NCBI RefSeq assembly: GCF_902686445.1
Contig: NC_062214.1
Coordinates: forward strand, 50,441,177 to 50,505,176
Length of the DNA stretch: 64,000 nt
DNA from: Sciurus carolinensis
Lineage: Eukaryota; Chordata; Mammalia; Rodentia; Sciuridae
Direction of reading: 5' to 3'
The first letter of the stretch is position 1, and each line of letters starts with the position of its first letter. The translations under genes and the position numbers were made by a program. This document shows positions 12,520-22,189 of this stretch, one piece after another. The notes under the pieces are model-generated. The model searched no databases and was not told the origin of the DNA. It saw only the letters and a program-made list of their open reading frames with translations.

Positions 12520-12718
12520 TCAACATTATACTATTCACATGACAGATAACATTCTAAGTTTTTTCACAAATGCCAGCTCATTTAATTCTCACAAAACCCC
12601 TGTGAAGTAAGTACTTTCATAAGTGAAAAAACTGAGGCACAGAGGCTTTGACTCACACAGCGGGTGCATACAGTTGCTGAGATTTGAGCTTGGGACTGTG
12701 TTGCCTCCAAGATCATGC
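12520..12718 (-). repeat. MIR SINE
   Basis: 'catttaattctcacaaaacc', 'aactgaggcacagaggcttt' and 'gatttgagcttgggac' are the antisense MIR core and B-box end. Confidence 0.8.
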
Positions 12719-13480
12719 TCTGAGAGGCAACCTAGAATCTAAACTGTTCCCCATTGCCAATCTAGAAACTGCTAAAACCTAGAGAGCCAAACAACATGGC
12801 AAAAGGGCAAGCATCTGCCACCCCACAGCTAAAGCCCAGGCTAGAGGGTAGCAGGTTTTTCTAGTAAGAGAACAACTCCCAAAGATGACATCTACAGGGA
12901 AGGAGATTATGTCTGTAGCATTATGGGCCAATCACTGTCTCCAAACCCACTCAGTCATAGCCATGTCTTCCCGGTGGACCTGGGGTGATTCTGTCCTGCA
13001 ATTGGAAGAGGAGTTGAGGTTAAAGTGAGAGGAATTGTCTTACAGTCCTACAACATGGCCCCCAGTAAAAAGCATCAGAGGTTATACTTGTCTTTTGTTG
13101 TTTATTTTATCTATTGAAGACTAGAAAAACTTGGTAAAAATCCACCACCATTGTGATTTTCACCAGCTCACTAAATACACAAGTATTCTTATTGTTCACA
13201 TTGTAGCATCATATTACTTGGTTTTGATTCCAAGAGTTCATGGATTTTCATTATAGACATGCTTGTTCTACTTTTACCTTAGTTGTTCTCCTTTAATTCT
13301 TGTAGAAACGTCAGAAACTCACCCACATCAACTCAGCTGAACCCCATGTGCCTTGTTCTTGACAGATAATGGTGACTCTTTGGTTTTGACTTTTGGAAAG
13401 CTCAGCATTTTTCAGGTGAGTGCACAGTGGTTCTGAGGTCCCCACCGTCCCATTTTCAGCTCCTCTTTAACAAGAAGTCT
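12719..13480. other. intergenic, nothing recognised
   Basis: Unremarkable sequence up to the retroviral LTR. The true 5' LTR edge could lie inside the last 70 bases. Confidence 0.45.
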
Positions 13481-13486
13481 ACGTGA

Positions 13487-14073
13487 TGTGTGGAGGGAGA
13501 GGTTGGGGAGTATTGGCATCAGATCTGCCATTTTGCTGCCGCCGGTATTCTGCCCGCCCCCTGCCACCAACACACACACCATTTTACAACCCAGATCGTC
13601 AGTCTGCAAACATCCTAACCAGCCATTGGTCCAATTGTTATTAGCCCGCAAAATTCCACTACTAAGAATAGCTCCCCGCCCCCACCATTCTCCCTCTCCC
13701 TCTCCCTCTCCCTCTCCCTCTCCCTCTCCCTCTCCCTCTCCCTCTCCCTCTCCCTCTCCCTCTCCCTCTCCCTCTCCCTCTCCCTCTCCCTCTCCCTCTC
13801 CCTCTCCCTCTCCCTCTCCCTCTCCCTCTCCCTCTCCCTCTCCCTCTCCCTCTCCCTCTCCCTCTCCCTCTCCCTCTCCCTCTCCCTCTCCCTCTCCCTC
13901 TCCCTCTCCCTCTCCCTCTCCCTCTCCCTCTCCCTCTCCCTCTCCCTCTCCCTCTCTCTCTCCCTCTCCCTCTCCCTCTCCCTCTCCCTCTCCCTCTCCC
14001 TCTCCCTCTCCCTCTCCCTCTCCCTCTCCCTCTCCCTCTCCCTCTCCCTCTCCCTCTCCCTCTCCCTCTCCCT

Positions 14074-14125
<52 letters not shown>

Positions 14126-14209
14126 CCTCCAGGGCAGACACTGCTCATCTGCCTAATAAAATCTCTTCCATGAGTTCCCACGTTTGGAGTGGTTTCTGGG
14201 TGCTTTTCA
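13487..14209 (+). mobile_element. class I ERV LTR containing a hexamer expansion
   Basis: The 3' edge is firm. The AATAAA signal (14155-14160) is followed by a short U5 ending in CA at 14209, one spacer base, and a retroviral primer-binding site. Upstream are CCAAT-type motifs ('agccattggtccaattg', about 13620-13640) and a GC box ('ccccgcccccacc', 13676-13688). A CCCTCT array follows and enlarges the U3/R region by about 400 bp. The 5' edge is a guess; no target duplication was found. It is in the same orientation as ARNT2. Confidence 0.65.
13690..14128. repeat. (CCCTCT)~66 hexanucleotide array plus (CT)n
   Basis: About 66 uninterrupted CCCTCT units occupy 13692-14087. I see a single C-to-T change near 13957. 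A pure CT run follows to about 14128. The tract is homopyrimidine on + and (AGAGGG)n on -, so each - strand unit adds a G3 run with a 3-base spacer. Long open frames crossing it (Pro-Ser on +; Arg-Glu and Arg-Gly on -) are products of the repeat, not genes. Confidence 0.97.
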
Positions 14210-14210
14210 T

Positions 14211-14228
14211 TGGTGCCGTGACTCAGAT
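14211..14228 (+). other. retroviral primer-binding site, tRNA-His type
   Basis: TGGTGCCGTGACTCAGAT begins two bases after the LTR's terminal CA. It is complementary to the 3' end of tRNA-His, as in the HERV-H/RTVL-H group, with one apparent mismatch near its 3' end. It fixes the LTR/leader boundary and the element's class. Confidence 0.75.
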
Positions 14229-14773
14229 GGGCTCTTCTACCGCCACTTAGGCACCCCAGAACCCAAGATGCTGGTCTCACCTTCCATTCTCCTAGATGCT
14301 CTCCTCCACATCCAGACACCAGCCTCATTCAGTAAGTGGCTTCTCCCCTGGCTTTTGGTTACCTGGGAAGTGACTGCTGAGCATCTGGCACTCCCTCCAC
14401 CCCGCGCCAGACTCTCCGCGTATCAGGAGAACCCCCAGCCATGGTTCGGGCAACTACAGCTGAATCCCTATACTGACTGCTGGGGGAGAGCTCTGGGCTG
14501 GCTGGGGACTCTTTCCTAAGAGGCGGGAAAGCTCCAGACTGATGGAGGATTCTTTCCTAAGAGGACTGCCTCTCATGAGACCTATTGCAGTCCTGGGTTC
14601 TCTCTACGGCATTTTTGTCTCTACTAAAGCCCCGGCGCGGGGCACCCAGGTACCCCTACAGGCTTAGCCTCAACGCTTATCTAGTGGTAGTGATGACTCC
14701 CTGGATAACTCACCCTTCACTCAGCGGGGCTGAGGGACGCCTCACCTCTATATTCACCAATTCCTCTCTTGCA
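14229..14773 (+). mobile_element. ERV leader with splice donor
   Basis: The GC-richer leader contains a consensus donor at 14332 (ca|gtaagt), where HERV-H-type elements carry their leader donor. A C/G-rich 'cccggcgcggggcaccc' block lies near 14631. An imperfect tandem duplication is visible: 'actctttcctaagaggcggg' (14507-14526) and 'attctttcctaagagg' (14548-14563) share a core, and each is preceded by a related G-rich stretch. Confidence 0.6.
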
Positions 14774-14896
14774 ATGGGCAGCTCATTCTCACTCCCCACC
14801 CATACCCCCCTGGGTTGCCCCTTAACTAATTTAAGAGTTCCTCCACCTCACCTCGGACCTCAAACCAAATGGCACTTTAGATCTCCACATTTTTAG
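14774..14896 (+). pseudogene. truncated ERV gag start
   Basis: A 40-codon frame opens Met-Gly with Ser at position 6, fitting an N-myristoylated gammaretroviral-type matrix start. It lies where gag should begin after the leader. A stop at 14894-14896 ends it within the matrix N-terminus, and no capsid, protease or polymerase sequence follows. It is a non-functional remnant. The match rests on position and on the first residues only. Confidence 0.45.
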
Positions 14897-14899
14897 AAA

Positions 14900-14999
14900 T
14901 TTTTTTAATTTCTGAGAATGCTCAGAGAAATGGAGATTTCTCTACATTCAGGTTTTCTCTTTCTCACAATCTTTGCTCTTCTCTATTTTCTCTATTTCT

Positions 15000-15031
<32 letters not shown>

Positions 15032-16300
15032 TTGTTCCTCTCCCTCCTCTCTGCCTTTCTCTTTCTCATACTCTCATGCTATTTTACTCAAAGAACTAAT
15101 GGCCATTATCATTTTTTCTTCTAGGACTCTTGTTTTTCTTAAATGCTGTATTTTTTGAGCTCACAATTTTGATCCTACATACCTAGATTAAAGGTTTTTT
15201 GATCAGTTCTATTTTTATTCAACTCGAGTTATTTTTGAACATCTGTTACATTGCAATGGAGATTCACCTATAAAAGGCTTTGCTTTTGTGTTATGTGTGT
15301 ATCGTGTTGTCTAAAGCCATGTTGTCCTTGAATGTACATGATAACAAAATTGACATAAATAATGAGTGTTCATAAAATTAAAATTTAAAAAATGGTTCCA
15401 GATACCTTTAATTCACGAGATTTAAAACGGTGATATCTTGATTTTTAAATGTGTTTGTTAGAGACATCTGATTAATTTACAAAGTTAAAATGCTCACTGT
15501 TAACAAAATATTTCATCTTATTAAAATGGAGTAATTTACCTAAATTTAGAAATTTCATGAGTTGTTTCAGAAAGTGAACAAAAAGGGGTCAACATATAGG
15601 AAAGAAAAATAAAAGGTTCTAGGTTCAAAAATAAATTTAGTAGAAGGGAGAAGAAAATGTTTCTGGGTACGAAAGTCTTTCTGTGATGAAACCTGGGATG
15701 GGAAGATGCCTGCTGGCTCTTCCCTCAAGAGGATCTGAGTCACCTTGACAGTGTCCCCTCCTCCCTGGCCAATATCCACCATAGGGTGTTTCTGTCTCTT
15801 GCTGTTGATGACCTCCTCGCCCACCACAGAATTCGACTCTGGACAACCTTCCCTCTACTGAGGGTGAGTCCTCAGAGCTCTTCTACAGTGACCCTGACCC
15901 CCCGCCCCTCTCTCTCTCTGGAAACCCTAGTGCTGGATTTCCATTATAGACATGTTTGTAAATATCCCTGTCACAGGTTTACAAGACCAGAGATTCAACA
16001 GGTGCCAGTAAAAATTATTATTTCTTCTTATACTTTGAAACTTTCTGAACTCTGTAGGAATGTAGCTACATCCCTTAATTACTAGGCCAATTAACTGCTG
16101 TCTACACTACAATCTCATTGACTTAATTCTTAGAAATCTCTCTTAGGGAGATAAATTCATCATCTTGAGTTACTGCTGACTCTGGTTAAGGCCTCCTCAA
16201 GATAGTACTTGCAGGTGTTTTACTGTCTTTTTTTCTACACCTGGGAACTACTTATTGTAAATTGCATGGTCTTTGGTCAAGTAGGCCAAGAATTCAAACC
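14900..16300. other. intergenic, CT-rich start then nothing recognised
   Basis: A (TC)n run lies at 14996-15019 within CT-rich DNA. From 15130 to 15560 the DNA is AT-rich. No retroviral internal sequence was recognised here. Confidence 0.45.
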
Positions 16301-16319
16301 CACTAATGTTGTAATGGTG

Positions 16320-16480
16320 AAGTGATGCCAAATTTCCTATAAAAGCCCCATGTAACTTAGCTCAGGGGCCCAGAACTTCAGAGCACTGCTCATATGGGTC
16401 TACCAGTGTAATAAACCTGAGTTCTCTAACCCTCTGAGTGATGCTTGGTCTCTTGCTGAGTGTGATTTTCCATAATACCC
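16320..16480 (+). mobile_element. LTR-like promoter/poly(A) block
   Basis: A TATA-type 'cctataaaagcccc' (about 16338) is followed 70 bases later by 'gtgtaataaacctgag' (about 16407) and a short downstream segment ending near 'gattttcca'. This is the spacing of an LTR TATA box, R region and poly(A) signal. No partner LTR, recognisable primer-binding site or target duplication was seen. Confidence 0.4.
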
Positions 16481-16831
16481 TCGCCTGGAGGACACCTAGT
16501 ACAGCAGAGGTCATGGGGGAGAGGAGAGCCCCAACTCTGGGACTACACCCCTCAACCCCTGCAGAACTTTATGAGTCTCCTAGTCTCCCAATGGGACAGA
16601 GCCCCAAACCCCTCTATATTTGGCTTTGTTGATGTGTCTCTCCTGGGACTTGGGCCCAGAATGCAATGACTCTTTCCTCCCCTCCCTCCCCCCCCTCTCC
16701 TTTCTTCTCCCTTTCCAAGAAGGTCAGCATGATCAGCCTCCCCTTCTGACCTCTTTCTTGGACCAGGACCTGTTTCAACTTCTCCTCTTCCCTCTGTGGT
16801 GATATGAGAAGAACATTTTAGTCTCTAAAGT

Positions 16832-17000
16832 GTATCAAGTACATGAATTATCTCATTCAATTTAACCTTAGCTATAACTCAGCATCGTAGGTAACATCAT
16901 CCCTATTTTACAGATGGGGAAATTGAGACAGGGAGGTTTAACAAAGTTCCAGGGGTAGAGTAAGGCAGCAATAGAGCAAAAATCTGCAGCACACTTTTTG
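16832..17000 (-). repeat. MIR SINE
   Basis: 'attatctcattcaatttaac', 'ccctattttacagatgggga' and 'aattgagacagggaggttta' are antisense MIR. Confidence 0.8.
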
Positions 17001-17044
17001 CTTCAAAGGAAAAAAGGCCTATGCCTTTTTCTTTTCCTTCCATA

Positions 17045-17180
17045 TTTTTTTTTTGTTGGTGCATTATAGTTGTAGGTAATGGTGGAATTTTTTGTTACAT
17101 ATTCTTGGGTACCTGCAATACAACAATATATTTTTGCTAATATCATTCCCCAGTATTTTCCCTTTCCCTCATGCTTATGC
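17045..17180 (-). repeat. antisense LINE-like 3' end
   Basis: A T10 run leads into 'gttggtgcattatagttgta' and 'ttgttacatattcttgg', then a 'cattccccagtattttccct' stretch. This looks like a truncated squirrel L1 3' end inserted antisense, but the family is from memory. Confidence 0.45.
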
Positions 17181-17337
17181 CTTTTTGTGTAAAACTAAGG
17201 TTTCACTCACCTCTGATATTCTGTTAAGTCTGTAATTCTTGGTGTAGAAGAGAGACCTTGATAGAGAAGGTTAAGTGGAGAGGTGGGGCTGCTATCTAGA
17301 GAGCTTGCAGGCAGTTGTTGCCTTTGCAGAATTAAAG

Positions 17338-17430
17338 ATGGGTGGAATGTAGCTCACTGGTAGAGCACTTGCCTAGCATGCATGAATTCCTGGGTTCGAT
17401 TCCCAGGAACTCTCCCCCACTCCAAAAGGA
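17338..17430 (+). mobile_element. ID SINE
   Basis: The A box is 'tagctcactggtagagc', followed by 'cttgcctagcatgcatga' and an intact B box 'gggttcgattcc', then 'caggaactc' and a short A-rich tail. It is slightly diverged. Confidence 0.85.
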
Positions 17431-17819
17431 ATGAAAGATAAGAAGGTATGAATGGGGATAACAGAGACCTATAAATCTTTCTCTCCAGCAAAAAGAGAAT
17501 TTAGAAAGAATGGAAGAGTGAGGAAGAGAAACATACAGAGCAGAGAGAAAAGTCTGTGATTATCTGTACAGTAGTCCATTATTTACCCTCCTGCTCCCTC
17601 TATTTCCATAGAATTTCATGCTTCATTCAGTCTCCTGCCATTTTCAAGCGAAGTTAAAAAAAGACAAAAACCCCTTGGGCCATTACATTTTATACACAGA
17701 AATTCTTTGTCTCTAGTGTTAAAACTCAAAGGGATGTAAAGTAGAATGGGGGTGACTGTTTTCTCCTACCAAGTTTAAAAGTGGGAGGGAGAAAGGCTTA
17801 GGGACCTTGGTGCTTATTA

Positions 17820-17903
17820 TTATTATTTTTTGCTGGGGGATTTGAACCCAGGGCCTCAGGCATGCCAGGCAGGCACTTTAACACTGAGCCACATACCCAG
17901 TCT
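17820..17903 (-). mobile_element. ID SINE with perfect 15-bp target duplication
   Basis: An antisense ID ('gatttgaacccagggcctca', 'gagccacatacccag') has a T/A-rich 3' tail on the left. The identical 15-mer ccttggtgcttatta flanks it at 17805-17819 and 17904-17918. The duplication shows a clean L1-driven insertion. Confidence 0.92.
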
Positions 17904-17994
17904 CCTTGGTGCTTATTAACAGGTAGCAGTTAACCCTGATCATTTCTGGGAGCCCTGCACCCAGAATTATGTGCTAGGGGCTCAGGGGTTCTGT

Positions 17995-18016
17995 GTTTTG
18001 TTTTGTTTTGTTTTAA
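17995..18016. repeat. (TTTTG)n simple repeat
   Basis: Four tandem TTTTG-type units. Confidence 0.85.
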
Positions 18017-18345
18017 TGCAAATCTCAGTTTTAAATTCAATAGTCTTCTTTGGAATTTAAAAAAGTTCTAGGTTGTTTAAAGGTTGAGTGGAATTCCTAA
18101 GCCTGTTAACTGGTCACAGTCTACTAACTCTCATAATTAGCAGGAGACCACTGTATTGTGTAAACGCCACTCAGTATTCAACAATGCCTAACTACTCCAT
18201 TTCAGACTGTTTACTTACCAAGGGGCCTTTCATCTACAATCAATGTTTCTGAGCATTTACCCTATTTAATACTGAGAGACAAGAGAGAGAAGGTGAGCCA
18301 GGGCCCAAATCATCTATTCCTCTACCCCTTCTCCATTGCTCCCTA

Positions 18346-18371
18346 CCCCACCCCACCCCACCCCACCCCAG
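18346..18371. repeat. (CCCCA)n, G-quadruplex motif on - strand
   Basis: Five CCCC runs are each separated by one A. The minus strand therefore reads GGGG(TGGGG)4, a dense G4 motif with 1-base loops, about 2.5 kb upstream of the ARNT2 start codon. Confidence 0.9.
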
Positions 18372-20100
18372 CTTCCAAACCCCAGCACTGTGAGTGACTC
18401 AGTCCTAAGTCTTATCTGGGGTATGAGCCGCATAACCTTGAGAAAGTCATCTCTGTACCCTGAGCTCATTTCCTCCTCTGCAAACTCTAGGAAAACTGAC
18501 AAAGTTCCTTTCTGCCTCAGAGGTTCAGTGATGGGGAAAAGATGGAAATGTCTCTTCCTTGTGAAATTCAAACACCTTCATTATTTACCCAAAACTACAA
18601 CATGCAACAGACTCCACTCCAACTATGGAAAGTATTCCTATTTCAAGGAGTCATCCACCCGCTGTCTTTTATTGCAGTAGACAAATAAAAGGTGGCTTGT
18701 GAAAGATTCAGTATCAAAGATATTTATACAGTAGTGTTTAGGAAAATGACCAGAGGCTAAGAGCACAGTAGGAAGTAAAACTTGTCAACAAACATGCATG
18801 GCTAGATATATGTGTGTAATAGTCATGCCAACTGCAATTTTATTTTTGAGGGAGAATATTAGAAACATTTGGAAACAAAATGAGCCACATGTAGTGGCTG
18901 ACATGTTTGCTAAATGGATACATAAATGCCAAGAAGGGGAACTTTCTCAGTTTTTAAGGAAGTATAAAGCTGGAGAAGGGAAAGAGCTTGGTGGGAGTCA
19001 GTGGCAGTGATGTTGGTGCTGAGATTGTGGATGGGCTGCCTGGGACAGAATGGCCTGTGAGGCACAAGGCCAAGAAGGGGCTCTGGATGGCAGAAACACC
19101 TGAGACAGAGATCAACCCTGTTTGATGAGTGAGCAAAGAGAACTTCCTCCTATACTTACTTACCTTAAGAAACTTTTATTCAAGTATATATTGTATATTA
19201 GCTAAGCCCACACAGCTATTAATGTGTTGCCTTTGAAGATATGGACAAGAAAAGCAGTGTTCTCCTTCAGCTTGATACTAAGAGAATCATAGAAGTCTAC
19301 TTTAATATGGGTGGTGTGGTCCAGCTGATATCCAGGTTGATCTTGCGCTCTCATCTTTTTTTTTTTTTTTTTTTTTTGGCCTGGTGTATCTTGTGGCTGG
19401 ATGCACAATGCTTTACTTTTCTCTTGAAATGTCTTCTCTTTCTATACCCTATTCATTTTCTTCTATTGCTAGGGCCTCCTCTTTGCCCTAGCTCATTCAG
19501 CAGTGATCACCAGCTGGAGATGTGCATCCAGGGACTCTTTCTCAGTCTCCAAGTAGATGCCTTTTGAGTGCAGATGCCTTGTTTCATCTCCTGCGTGCCC
19601 AACACCCAGTTCTGAGTCTGGTACACAGCAGAATTCAGCATTTGTCAAATTAATAAACTGTTAGATCCAAAGTGTCAAAGACAATGTTTATTTGGAAATA
19701 CATTCCAAGCATTCTCTATTCCCTCAAATGCTTCTTTGCAAAGACTTAAGATAGTGTGATATTTTTGTAAACATGTCTATGTTTGGGAGCCATCTTGCCC
19801 TTCTGGGCTCTCACCTAAGGCTGTATTCATTCTTCCATCTCATCTTTACAGTGTACCTACTATGGTGGTGTCTTTTCTATAAATATTGATCTCTCAGAGA
19901 TCCTAGTGGTCAGTAGAAAAACATCCCTTCCAAGTTCTCTGCACTCTAACTTCACCAGTATATGCAGATAACACCATTTAAAAATCTTTTTAAATTCTCC
20001 ATTTGCAGTGTAAATAAGGCTCTTGCAAGGATCTCAGGCAATAAACAATGACGGTCACCACAGCACGGAGAGCAGAGTTGTGCGCCTTACTCAAGTCAAA
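18372..20100. other. proximal upstream region
   Basis: Mostly AT-rich unassigned DNA. A T23 tract at about 19355-19377 has no SINE attached. No alternative exon was recognised. Confidence 0.45.
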
Positions 20101-21420
20101 CCATTCTCAATTTTCTGGGCCCGCTGCCTATGCCTTGGGTGTCTGCTGAGTGCCCTTTACTACTGCGTGCACCGGTGGAAGCATTGGGGGCTTAGGAATT
20201 TCAAGGCACCCGACGACTCTGCACTGGGACGGCGTCCTGGCCTTGGGATCCAAGCAGAGCGGCCCTGGCATGCTAAGTGGGCAGCACTGGGGCGCCTTTG
20301 TTTCTCGTGGCCGTCTCTAAGGACCGGTTTCCCTCTGAATCTAAATGGATTTTTCCCTCACCCACTCCTCCCGGGCCCCAAGGGAGGGCAGCGCCTCTCA
20401 GTGATGCGTCTCAAACACCTGGAGTGTGGGCGTTGGGGCTAACCCTGGCTGAGCCGGTGCGGAAAGAGGTATGCCCGCAAGCCCCAGCATGGGCAGCCCC
20501 AGTACTGCGAGGGCCTGAGGGGGCGCCTGGCTGGTCAGCGGCCCCAACCTGGGGGGTCCCGTAGCGGGCAGCCCCAAGTCTCGCGGTGCTACGGCTCGGA
20601 CCCGGGAGCCGGGCCGGGCGCCCCCCGCCGCGCGACAAAGGCTGAACCGGGAGGAGGAGGCCGCGCCAGGAGGAGGAGCAGATAGAGGCGGGGGCGACGG
20701 GCCGCGGCAGCGGGAAGCGCGGGGGAGCGGCGCCCGCCCGCGCCGTCCTTTGTGTGGCCGCGGCGCTGGCCTGCGCTGGTCCCGGCTGCGCGCCCGGCTC
20801 CGCGTCGCCCTCCCCGCCCTGCGCCCGGCGCGCGCCGATCCTCCCAGCAAGATGGCAACCCCGGCGGCGGTAAATCCTCCGGGTGAGTAGCGGCCTCGGC
20901 CCCCGCCGGCGCAGCCCTCAGGCCCTGCCCGAGCCGGAGCGGGCCGGAGCGCACTGGGCGTCCTGGGAGCGTTGAGCCGGGCGTGCAGCCCAGGTGGGTG
21001 GGGGAAAGGCTGTCACTCGGCGCGGCAGCCTCAGCATCAGCACCAGCAGCGGCATCTCCATCCTGCGCTCTGCCCCATCCTAGTCCTCAACTGGCGCCAG
21101 CAAGCACCCCGGGATGGCGCGACGCTGGCTCGCTTTCTCAGGAACTGGAAGGGCCGGTCCCGAAGCTCCAACAGTTTCCCAGTCACCTTTACCTTCTCCA
21201 TCCCACGCGTTTTTTTCTTCCGGTTTTGGCTGCGGGAGCGTAGCGGTGGCAGCGGGTCCCGGCGGGTACGGGGTACCGCGCTGTCTGAGGGAAAAGTTTG
21301 GATTCAACAGGGTAGAACTCCGGGAATTCTCCCTTGCCCGCCCCCCAACCCCTAGCGCCAGCCCTTTGCGCCCTTTACAGCTGGCCACTGTGTACTGGAA
21401 TCATTCATGGACACGAAAAT
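20100..21420 (+). promoter_or_regulatory. ARNT2: ARNT2 CpG island promoter
   Basis: CpG density rises abruptly at about 20140 and falls after about 21350, in a window that is otherwise CpG-poor. GC boxes occur on both strands: 'gaggcgggggcg' at about 20684, and CCGCCC-type motifs near 20731, 20813 and 21336. No convincing TATA box precedes exon 1, so dispersed initiation is expected. No ATG occurs between about 20580 and the ARNT2 start. The transcription start cannot be placed from sequence; the 5' UTR is probably within 20600-20851. Confidence 0.85.
20852..20882 (+). CDS. ARNT2: ARNT2 coding exon 1
   Basis: This is the first coding exon of the bHLH-PAS transcription factor ARNT2, the brain- and kidney-enriched class II partner of SIM1, NPAS4, AHR and HIF-alpha proteins. 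The frame reads MATPAAVNPP and ends one base into codon 11. The exon then meets a perfect donor (G|gtgagt, intron from 20883). All ten residues match my recollection of mammalian ARNT2, and they differ from the paralogue ARNT. In the family the next residues precede the basic helix-loop-helix, so this exon carries only the disordered N-terminus; bHLH, PAS-A/B and transactivation domains are beyond the window. The start has a strong context (A at -3, G at +4). The exon lies in a CpG island, and no upstream ATG competes. Confidence 0.93.
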
Positions 21421-22180
21421 CCCATCTGTAATAATGTAGCGTGGAGCATCCCTGTCCGTGCCCAGGTCATCATTTGCCTTCTAGAGCCCTAACCCTGTAA
21501 CAAGTGTGTTCCTGCCTGCGAGTTAGAAAAAGAAAATAATCATGATCAAGTGGGAATATTTATCTGCTTCGGAATCATAGCAGGGAAATTGTGTTTTCGT
21601 TGAGAAAGTTTCCTATGGTCCAAATACTACTGGCTGCAGGATGTCTGCGAATGGAACACTGAAATTGCAGCAAAGTTTTGGGTGTTCAGTAATAACTGCT
21701 GTGGGCCTGGTAGGTCACTTGGTGCCCGCAGGAATAATCATAGAAGTCAGCCTTCGAAAATGTCCCTGTTGAGGGAGTTTATGAGACCACATGGATGAAC
21801 AAGCATAATGCTTAGCAGAGAGAAGTGTCATCATAAAAGAGTGAGGGATCACTTCCATCTGTGGTGGTCAGGGAAAGTTTTGGGGGATTGGACATTTTAG
21901 ATGGATCTTGCAAAACTGTGAGTTTTGGATATACAGAGATTGGGACTGAGGGAAATTGTGGTCATGAGTCATGATGGCCTGGTTCTAAGCATGAATGAAG
22001 TCAATGAGTAGGTGGTTCACTGGGGATTTAAGGAGAACAGAAAGATTTAATGTTGAGCTGTGTGGATGTGGTAAGCCTAAGAACTATGGACTTACCCCAC
22101 ACTGAGAGAGAGAATTCTTAAGGGTACTGAACAGGGAAGTCTCATGATCCCTGCTTCCCCCGCCCCCCCCCCAAGTTAAT
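21421..22180. other. intronic, nothing recognised
   Basis: Single-copy-looking DNA with a C10 run at about 22161. Confidence 0.45.
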
Positions 22181-22189
22181 TTGTTAGCC

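Noticed and set aside
13615..14328. 237- and 222-codon open frames across the hexamer
   Set aside because: They exist only because the hexamer lacks stops. Flanking codons are LTR sequence with no protein-family features.
20398..20954. Minus-strand frames of 121-150 codons in the CpG island
   Set aside because: Long frames are expected in GC-rich DNA with few stops. They are Arg/Ala/Gly/Pro-rich low-complexity with no domain.
20160..20985. GCGTG cores as AHR/HIF-ARNT response elements controlling ARNT2
   Set aside because: These 5-mers are expected several times in a 1.3-kb CpG island, and none fits the extended TNGCGTG site.
20972..21431. Plus-strand frames just downstream of ARNT2 exon 1
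   Set aside because: They lie in intron 1 after a perfect donor and have no homology; they are CpG-island artefacts.
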